The notes below the pieces were generated by a model that saw only the letters and a list, made by a program, of their open reading frames with translations, was not told where the DNA came from and did no database searches. Source: Ostreococcus lucimarinus CCE9901 (Eukaryota > Chlorophyta > Mamiellophyceae > Mamiellales > Bathycoccaceae). From it: a stretch of DNA of 64,000 nucleotides. Below, one piece after another: positions 58,821 to 64,000 of this stretch; within the stretch, counting starts at the first letter, position 1, and the number at the start of each line of letters is the position of its first letter. The stretch is from the NCBI RefSeq assembly GCF_000092065.1, contig NC_009355.1:558001-622000 (forward strand), in the 5' to 3' direction. The position numbers and the translations under genes were made by a program.

Positions 58821-59846
58821 CTATTGAACTTCTAAGACGCGTTGGCCTATGCGCATTAACAGCGCGCGACTCTTGAGCTTGGTGTACTCGTGAAGCTTGG
58901 CGTAGGCGTAGAGCGAACCGGCGAAGAGGGGAAGCCGCGCGCCCTTTAAGCCGTTGGCGGCGAAGACGAAGGCAAAGCTCGGGCCGACGAATTCGGCGAC
59001 GCGGCGAATTCCCTGAACTTGAATTTTGTTGTACATACTCACGATGAAGGCGAGCAAGCCGACCATGAGGTACCCACCGGTGAAAAAGTCGAGGTATTCG
59101 TGTATCGCGATGATGCGCGGGGCGTGGAACCAACTGTCGGCGCGACGCAAGTCGCGCCAAGGAGGGATCCAACGCACAAGACGATAGAAGAAGACTTCGA
59201 CGTAACACGTCGACGCGTGCAGCGTCACGCCTCGATGGGTCTGCACGCGCTTCATGGTGAGTTCTGCTAGGATGCGATCGATGCTCGGACGCGATCGCAA
59301 CATGTTTCGCGCTTGAAGAAACTGGCGTACGCGCGTCATAATGAGAAACGCCCCGTGGCTCGCCGCGCGACACAGCGCGGCGACGAAGAGCGTTAAGAGA
59401 AACACACCCACGACTGCGAACACCAACGCGGGCTCTTCTCGCTCTAAATAACGCGCCGCTCTCGTGCGCTCGAGATTGTACTGATATCCGCATTGATCGC
59501 AGCCGTAAAAGCTCCGAGGATTTCGACTGAGGTTTCTCCACTCGTTCAGGCACTCCACGTGCACCAACGCCATCGAACCTCGACACCGGCACGGCGAAAA
59601 CAACCGTCCGCCATCCTCACCCGAAAAACATATCCTACACAACCGTTCGTCGTCATCGTCGTCGTCGTCGTCGTCGTTCGTCGTCGCTCGGATTTCTCGA
59701 GCCGCTCGCGACGCGCGCGCGACGTTCTCGTCCTCGCGTTCCCTCGCCCTTCGCTCCTCCACCTCGCGTCGCTGCGCCTCCCATCGCGCGCGATGTTCCA
59801 ACGCTCTTCGTCGCAGCGCTTCCTGCTGCACGGTCGACATCGACAT
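58821..59846 (-). CDS. RING-CH (MARCH-type) membrane E3 ubiquitin ligase
   Basis: 341 residues from the ATG at 59846 ('MSMSTVQQEALRR'). After a charged helical N terminus and an Asp tract comes a C4HC3 RINGv domain (about 65-118): 'CRICFSGEDGG', 'PCRCRGSMALVHVECLNEW', 'CDQCGYQY'. Then hydrophobic segments typical of MARCH ligases: 'ALVFAVVGVFLLTLFVAAL' (about 137-155) and at least two more ('GGYLMVGLLAFIVSMY', 'FVGPSFAFVFAANGL'). Likely an ER or endomembrane ubiquitin ligase; substrates are unknown. The start codon lies just 5 bp after the stop codon of the mL53 gene on the same strand, so it has almost no leader of its own. Confidence 0.85.
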   Translation of the reverse strand: MSMSTVQQEALRRRALEHRARWEAQRREVEERRAREREDENVARASRAAREIRATTNDDDDDDDDDERLCRICFSGEDGGRLFSPCRCRGSMALVHVECLNEWRNLSRNPRSFYGCDQCGYQYNLERTRAARYLEREEPALVFAVVGVFLLTLFVAALCRAASHGAFLIMTRVRQFLQARNMLRSRPSIDRILAELTMKRVQTHRGVTLHASTCYVEVFFYRLVRWIPPWRDLRRADSWFHAPRIIAIHEYLDFFTGGYLMVGLLAFIVSMYNKIQVQGIRRVAEFVGPSFAFVFAANGLKGARLPLFAGSLYAYAKLHEYTKLKSRALLMRIGQRVLEVQ

Positions 59847-59851
59847 CGCGT

Positions 59852-60193
59852 TCACGTCCCGCGCACGTCAAACCTCAAGTCTTCAAGCTTCAACCCAGCC
59901 TCGGCGAGGGATTGCTTCACCGCCATCTGATCGCTCACCGTCTTGATCCTTCGCGCGATATCGTCCACGGTCATGCGATGGACGTTAAACTGATCGCGCG
60001 CGCCGCTCGCGAACTCCACCGCGACGACCGGCGGCGCGGCGTCGTTGCGCACGCGCGGCTCGACGGCGCACTCGGGGTTGGATTTCGCCGCCTTCGCCGT
60101 GGTGACGCGGGCGAGGAACTCGCGCGCAGCCGTGCTGCGAGGATCGAGCGGGTTGAATTGCACGCGCACGCGCTTCAGGTGGCGCAAGGGCAT
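59852..60193 (-). CDS. MRPL53: Mitochondrial ribosomal protein mL53
   Basis: 113 residues from the ATG at 60193 ('MPLRHLKRVRVQFNPLDPRS'). The thioredoxin-like mL53 fold begins with a basic strand and 'FNPLDPRSTAAREFLARV', then 'AKAAKSNPECAV', matching the plant protein in which a 'NP' and Cys occur at the same place. The frame extends upstream only by non-ATG codons. The product belongs to the large subunit of the mitochondrial ribosome. The next gene (RING-CH) starts 5 bp after this stop. Confidence 0.85.
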   Translation of the reverse strand: MPLRHLKRVRVQFNPLDPRSTAAREFLARVTTAKAAKSNPECAVEPRVRNDAAPPVVAVEFASGARDQFNVHRMTVDDIARRIKTVSDQMAVKQSLAEAGLKLEDLRFDVRGT

Positions 60194-60383
60194 GGAACGG
60201 GCGAACGCGCGGGTGACGACGCGCGCCCTCGAGTGCGGCGACGACGAACGGGACGACGGAGGTCGACGAGACGAGGGCGCTCGGATGGGGAATGAAGGAA
60301 TATTATACTGAATATTGAACCGCACACTGTGTGTCTATCTAGTTAACGCTATTGACTGCGTCCTACGCGAGCGCCGGTCGAAA
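60194..60383. promoter_or_regulatory. Upstream region of the mL53 (and probably RING-CH) gene
   Basis: 190 bp between the TIGR01589-domain gene stop and the mL53 start, both minus strand. It has an AT-rich stretch at 60295-60350, the best promoter candidate for the tightly spaced mL53/RING-CH pair. Confidence 0.4.
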
Positions 60384-61415
60384 TCAGAGGTTGAAGTCGG
60401 GAATGTCGTCGAGCGAAAAGTCTCGCGGCAGCGAGCTCGCGGGGTGGTCCGCGTCTCGAGGCATCAGGTCTTCCATGTGCTTCTCGAAATCGAGCTGCAA
60501 ATCCGCGACGGCTATGTTCATGGACGGCGTTTCCATCATCAACTTGGTGATTTCTTCGTGAAGATCGGGATTGGCGGTGTACGGCGTTCCGCCGAAGAGC
60601 GCGGCGTCCGCGACGCCGACGGCGCCGACCCCCGTCAAACCCGCATTTACTCCGGGCGTCAACACGGGTAATTCGCTCTTTTTCGCCCCCGACGCGTTCG
60701 ACGCGCGCGCCGGCGTCGCCGCCTCCACCGCGGGTGTCTTCGTTTGCGCGGTTTGTTTCCTCTTCGGCGACGCCTTCGCCTTCGCCTTCGCCTTCGCCTT
60801 CGGTTCGCCTCCTCCTCCCGCCTCCCCGTTCTTCTGCATCCACTCGTGCTGCTTCTCCAGCAGCGCGTTGAAGCGAATGATCTGATCCTTCACCTCCACC
60901 ATGACGCCGTACGCCTGAAAAAATTCCGGATTACTCTTCTCCAGCTGCCCCCACACCAGTTGCGTGAACACCGGGTCGATGTTCGCCAGCGCCTGCAGGT
61001 GCGCCACCACCTCCCTCTTCGACATGTACAACCGCAGCGAGCGTTCCAGCAAATTTTGCACCATGGCCACGTCGTTGACGTCCAGATTATTCGCCGCGCG
61101 CCACGGGTTCGCGCTCCACCCGTCTCCGCTCGCGTCGCCGCCCTCTCTCGCGCGTTCGCCCGCTCTCGCGCGTTCGCCCTCGTCCGCGCGCGCCGTCGTC
61201 GCTCTCGTCCCGTCGCCGTCGCGCCGCGATCGCTTTCGTCCCGTCGTCGTCGCTCGCGCGTCCGTCGCCGTCGTCGCGCGCGCGCTTCCGTCCGCGCGCG
61301 CCGTCGTCGCCCGCGCGCGCGCCCGCGGTCCCCGCCGCGGCGACGTCGCGCGCGCTCGCGTCGCGCCCTCGCGCTCGCGCGCGTCGCTCGCGCGCGCGGC
61401 GCGCGCGGTGGACAT
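60384..61415 (-). CDS. Plant-specific TIGR01589-domain protein, function unknown
   Basis: 343 residues from the ATG at 61415; other in-frame ATGs further upstream overlap the divergent RPC4 gene. The first 100 residues are Arg/Ala/Thr low-complexity. The domain at about 112-175 ('VNDVAMVQNLLERSLRLYMS', 'FTQLVWGQLEKSNPEFFQAY') matches the uncharacterised plant domain TIGR01589, whose consensus reads 'VQNLIERCLQLYM...FTxLVWxKLEEEN...FF'. A Lys-Ala tract (KAKAKAKAKA) follows. The C terminus has 'ADLQLDFEKHMEDLM' and ends 'RDFSLDDIPDFNL', a possible acidic activation-like tail. It may be a nuclear protein; that is inference. Confidence 0.75.
   Translation of the reverse strand: MSTARAARASDAREREGATRARATSPRRGPRARARATTARADGSARATTATDARATTTGRKRSRRDGDGTRATTARADEGERARAGERAREGGDASGDGWSANPWRAANNLDVNDVAMVQNLLERSLRLYMSKREVVAHLQALANIDPVFTQLVWGQLEKSNPEFFQAYGVMVEVKDQIIRFNALLEKQHEWMQKNGEAGGGGEPKAKAKAKAKASPKRKQTAQTKTPAVEAATPARASNASGAKKSELPVLTPGVNAGLTGVGAVGVADAALFGGTPYTANPDLHEEITKLMMETPSMNIAVADLQLDFEKHMEDLMPRDADHPASSLPRDFSLDDIPDFNL
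60774..60803 (+). repeat. GCCTTC hexamer repeat (Lys-Ala tract)
   Basis: About five tandem hexamers encode alternating Lys-Ala on the minus strand within the TIGR01589-domain protein. Confidence 0.65.
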
Positions 61416-61533
61416 CCCGCGCGGCGTCGCGCGCGCGGGGCGTCGCGCGGCGTCGCGCGCGCGCTGTGACGCGCGCGCGACGTCGCGCGTCCCGGCGACG
61501 GCGCCGACGCGCGACCGCACGGCGCGGCGCGCG

Positions 61534-62703
61534 ATGTCGAGCGAGCGCGCGCGCGACGGACGCGGCGCGAGCGCGCGGTTGGGGAGCATACGCGCGAGCG
61601 CGGCGAGCGAGCGCGCGCGCGCGAGCGCGAGCGCGACGCGAGGGAAATCGGCGAGCGCGGGCGGCGGCGGCGATCGACGCGCGACGACGACGACGCGAGG
61701 CGCGCGCGGGAGCTCGAGGGAGCGGCGAGAGCGAGGCGAGGGCGCGACGCGCGCGAATCGCGCGGGCGCGGGCGAACGGACGAGCGCGGGCGAACGGACG
61801 GGCGAGGGCGAGGGCGAGGGCGAGGGCGAGGGCGAGGGCGCGGCGAGCGGGACGCCGCGACGCGCGGGACGCGCGGCGAGAGGCGCGAAAGAGACGACGA
61901 GCGCGAGCGGGGGGAAGCGCGGGAAAGCCGCGATCGGTGGTGCGTCGACGCGGAAAGCCGCGAGCGCGGTGGCGGTGAAGGAAGAAGTCGGCGACGCGGC
62001 GACGGCGGACGACGACGGCGAGGAGGACGGGTTGCCGGGGAAGGCGCCGGCGACGCCGTCGACGCCCGCGCGAGCGGCGGATGCGATCATGACGGACGCG
62101 CCGGTAGGCGTGCAGACGACGCCCGCGCGTCAGGCGCGGATGAGCAAGGCGAAGCAAGCGCAACTGGCGTTGGAGGAGGCTTCGAGGCGGATACAACCCG
62201 AACGCGCGACGACGGAGGAGATGTACGACGCCGAGGAAGATTGGACGGATAAGTCGCAGTATTACCCCACGGTGCTCACACGAAGTTCGCGCGAGGTCGA
62301 TGTCGGTGCCGTAGGCGATACGGTTCGCGAATCGACCGAGGACAAGTACGTGGTGCTTCAACTGCCGTCGGATTTACCGCTTCGCAAGCGCATCGCGAGC
62401 GAGGAGATGGACGTGGACGGCGTCGTCACGCTCAGAGACGATGATCCAGACGACGAAGATTCGGGTATGGTGCGTGGCGTGTCCGAACTCTCCAATGGAC
62501 AGCTCGGGGAATTGAAGATTCACGCCGACGGTTCGGCGAAGCTGTACATTGGAAACGCGGTGTTCGACGTCATGCGAGGAACGCCGTACCAACACTCGGA
62601 GCAGCTCGCTCGATTAGATGGGGATAGGCAACAGTGCGTCATCATGGGACCGACGATCGCGCGCATGACGTGCGTGCCGGACGTGACGCAGCTTTTGCTT
62701 TGA
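61534..62703 (+). CDS. RPC4: RNA polymerase III subunit RPC4 (C53/POLR3D)
   Basis: A subunit of RNA polymerase III that dimerises with C37 and works in termination and reinitiation. 389 residues from the ATG at 61534. The N-terminal 230 residues are low complexity (Arg, Ala, Gly-Glu repeat). The family signature is C-terminal: 'VLQLPSDLPL' (about 271), then 'GQLGELKIHADGSAKLYIGN' and 'MGPTIARMTCVPDVTQLL' at the end (about 325-388), as in RPC53. It is divergent from the TIGR01589 gene, 118 bp between starts. Confidence 0.9.
   Translation: MSSERARDGRGASARLGSIRASAASERARASASATRGKSASAGGGGDRRATTTTRGARGSSRERRERGEGATRANRAGAGERTSAGERTGEGEGEGEGEGEGAASGTPRRAGRAARGAKETTSASGGKRGKAAIGGASTRKAASAVAVKEEVGDAATADDDGEEDGLPGKAPATPSTPARAADAIMTDAPVGVQTTPARQARMSKAKQAQLALEEASRRIQPERATTEEMYDAEEDWTDKSQYYPTVLTRSSREVDVGAVGDTVRESTEDKYVVLQLPSDLPLRKRIASEEMDVDGVVTLRDDDPDDEDSGMVRGVSELSNGQLGELKIHADGSAKLYIGNAVFDVMRGTPYQHSEQLARLDGDRQQCVIMGPTIARMTCVPDVTQLLL
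61801..61839 (+). repeat. GAGGGC hexamer repeat (Gly-Glu tract in RPC4)
   Basis: Six tandem hexamers encode a Gly-Glu repeat in the disordered N-terminal part of RPC4. Copy-number change would keep the frame. Confidence 0.75.
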
Positions 62704-62754
62704 GATGGACAAATTTTAGCTTTGCGTGACTGATCGTATTAATAAAAACTTTTA

Positions 62755-63939
62755 CTATCGCGCAACCGCCTTGGGCGCGTAAACCGACGCCCGCGCCGCA
62801 TCGCAGAAGTGTCCGACGTTCTCCTCCGGAGTGCCTTGAACCACACCGTGACCGACGTTCAAGATGTGCTTCCTGCTACCGGCGTCTCTCACGTTGTTCG
62901 CCACCTCTTGTCTAATGCGCTCCGGGCTCGCGAAGAGGTACATGGGATCCATGTTTCCTTGCAACACGCGATCCGGACCGAGCACCGCTCGCGCCTCGCT
63001 CATGCTCGTGTTCCAATCCAATCCAATTACATCCGCCGTAGATTTCTTGAGCTCGTGAAGCTTGCCGCATCCGCCGTTCGCGTGGAAGATGAGCGGAGTG
63101 TCCGGATAACGCTGCTTGACGTACGCGATGACGCGCTCGTTATACGGGTGGGAAAACTCGAGATACTGTTGCGGCGAAAGGTGGTGGGCCCAAGAATCGA
63201 AAATTTGCACCACTTGCGCACCACTGTCGATCTGATGGCACACGTACACACCGAGAGCGTCGGCTAACTTGGACAAAAACGCGTGCAGCGTCTCCGGATC
63301 TTGCGTCATGATTTGCTTCGTCGTCACCAAGTGTCGATCGCTCGAACCTTCCATGGCGTACGCCGCGAGCGTCCACGGCGAACCGATGAAACCAAGCATG
63401 GTGGATTGGCCTTCGATTTCTTTCCGAAGCGTGCTCAAAATCTCACGAACGAACGGCAATTGCGAATCTGGATCGTCCAGCTGCTTCATCGCCTTGACGT
63501 CGTCCATCGTCCTCACCGGCGTCACCACCGGCCCTTTCCCCTTCACGACATCGAACTCGATCCCCAACGCCGGCAACGGAGTCAAAATATCACTAAACAT
63601 GATAACCCCATCCGGCTTAAACGCCCGCCACGGTTGCATCGACAGCTCGATGGCGATCTCCGGCGTCTCGCTTCGGTGCCTGAACCCGTACTTGGTACTG
63701 TACGCGCGAAACTCCGCCATGTACCTCCCCGCCTGACGCATCAGCCACACCGGCGGTCGTTCCACGTCTTCCCCTCGCGCCGCGCGAAGCAAGATCGGAT
63801 CTTGGTTCCCTCCCGCCGCCGCCGTCGTCGTCGTCGTCCTTCGCGTTCGCATCCTTCGTCCTCGCGCGTCGCTCTTTCCGACGACGTCCCTCTTCGCCAG
63901 CGTCATCGCGCGCGTCGCGCCGATCGTCAACCCGTGCAT
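62755..63939 (-). CDS. UROD: Uroporphyrinogen decarboxylase (plastid)
   Basis: Removes four carboxyl groups from uroporphyrinogen III to make coproporphyrinogen III in haem and chlorophyll synthesis. 394 residues; the first 45 are a likely transit peptide. Signatures: 'PPVWLMRQAGRYMAEFRAY' (about 61-79), 'MFSDILTPLPALGIEFDV', 'GFIGSPWTLAAYAMEG', 'FDSWAHHLSP' and 'LNVGHGVVQGTPEENV' near the C terminus. The conserved substrate-binding Arg and Asp residues lie in the first two. The first ATG (63939) is used; the Met at residue 12 is an alternative. Confidence 0.96.
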   Translation of the reverse strand: MHGLTIGATRAMTLAKRDVVGKSDARGRRMRTRRTTTTTAAAGGNQDPILLRAARGEDVERPPVWLMRQAGRYMAEFRAYSTKYGFRHRSETPEIAIELSMQPWRAFKPDGVIMFSDILTPLPALGIEFDVVKGKGPVVTPVRTMDDVKAMKQLDDPDSQLPFVREILSTLRKEIEGQSTMLGFIGSPWTLAAYAMEGSSDRHLVTTKQIMTQDPETLHAFLSKLADALGVYVCHQIDSGAQVVQIFDSWAHHLSPQQYLEFSHPYNERVIAYVKQRYPDTPLIFHANGGCGKLHELKKSTADVIGLDWNTSMSEARAVLGPDRVLQGNMDPMYLFASPERIRQEVANNVRDAGSRKHILNVGHGVVQGTPEENVGHFCDAARASVYAPKAVAR

Positions 63940-64000
63940 GTTACTCGTCTTTCGCCGCCGTCGGTGTTTCGGTCGCCGTCGTCGTCGCGTCGACGCGTGC
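63940..64000. other. Upstream flank of UROD
   Basis: 61 bp to the window edge, CpG-rich, holding part of the UROD promoter. Nothing else is visible. Confidence 0.3.

Noticed and set aside
59847-59855. Start of the RING-CH protein at 59855
   Set aside because: That codon is GTG; the first ATG is at 59846, which also removes the overlap with mL53.
60194-60325. Longer N terminus for mL53
   Set aside because: The upstream frame opens with GTG and holds no ATG before 60193; the added residues are not conserved-looking.
61416-62090. Extended N terminus of the TIGR01589-domain protein to 62090 or 61591
   Set aside because: It would run antisense through the RPC4 coding sequence and is Arg/Ala/Ser low-complexity only.

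Overview
The window is nuclear DNA from a very compact, GC- and CpG-rich eukaryotic genome. The gene set points to a picoplanktonic prasinophyte green alga (Mamiellophyceae, most likely Ostreococcus). Reasons: plant-type genes (plastid class I aldolase, pullulanase-type debranching enzyme, PsbP-domain proteins, PSB33-like protein, UROD, a protein with the plant-specific TIGR01589 domain), a green-algal type glycolate/D-lactate dehydrogenase, a single-polypeptide acetyl-CoA carboxylase with a targeting sequence, intergenic gaps of mostly 50-200 bp, and few, short introns near the 5' ends of genes. I can make no species call without a search.

Layout, left to right. 1-7 kb: a possible complex I assembly factor, a peroxisomal enoyl-CoA isomerase, the glycolate/D-lactate dehydrogenase (-) and plastid aldolase (+). 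7-21 kb: pullulanase, dienelactone hydrolase, AHA1 co-chaperone, an acidic plastid protein, ALKBH1, DHX15/Prp43 helicase, proteasome beta-1, nicotinate phosphoribosyltransferase, RAD18 and a tRNA-Ala(AGC). 21-28.4 kb: COX5b, RPS13, MAD1, a PsbP-domain protein, NAD(P)HX epimerase and eIF5A. 28.7-33.8 kb: one 1675-residue secreted protein with NHL and IPT/TIG repeats. 33.9-43.1 kb: NTF2, CIA2B/FAM96B, a second PsbP-domain protein, a CD2BP2-like spliceosome protein, MICU1, an NCA2/DGS1 protein and a JmjC-nucleotidyltransferase fusion. 43.2-64 kb: acetyl-CoA carboxylase, a tandem-SRPBCC protein, PSB33, an EF-hand protein, a TM9SF nonaspanin, CSN2, a RING-CH ligase, mL53, the TIGR01589 protein, RPC4 and UROD.

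The genes are mostly unrelated housekeeping functions, as expected for eukaryotic DNA; there is no operon, prophage, CRISPR array or recognisable transposon. Themes that recur are plastid carbon metabolism (aldolase, pullulanase, acetyl-CoA carboxylase, glycolate oxidation), mitochondrial function (COX5b, MICU1, NCA2, mL53) and RNA metabolism (DHX15, CD2BP2, RPC4, tRNA). I reconstructed eleven introns in nine genes by hand from protein continuity; all but one carry an ACTGAC branch-site-like motif shortly before the acceptor, and the other carries TGACTAAT. The least ordinary items are the JmjC-nucleotidyltransferase fusion (41286-43139), the large NHL/IPT protein, a COX5b without its zinc cysteines, and a 5-bp gap between the mL53 and RING-CH genes that suggests a shared transcript.
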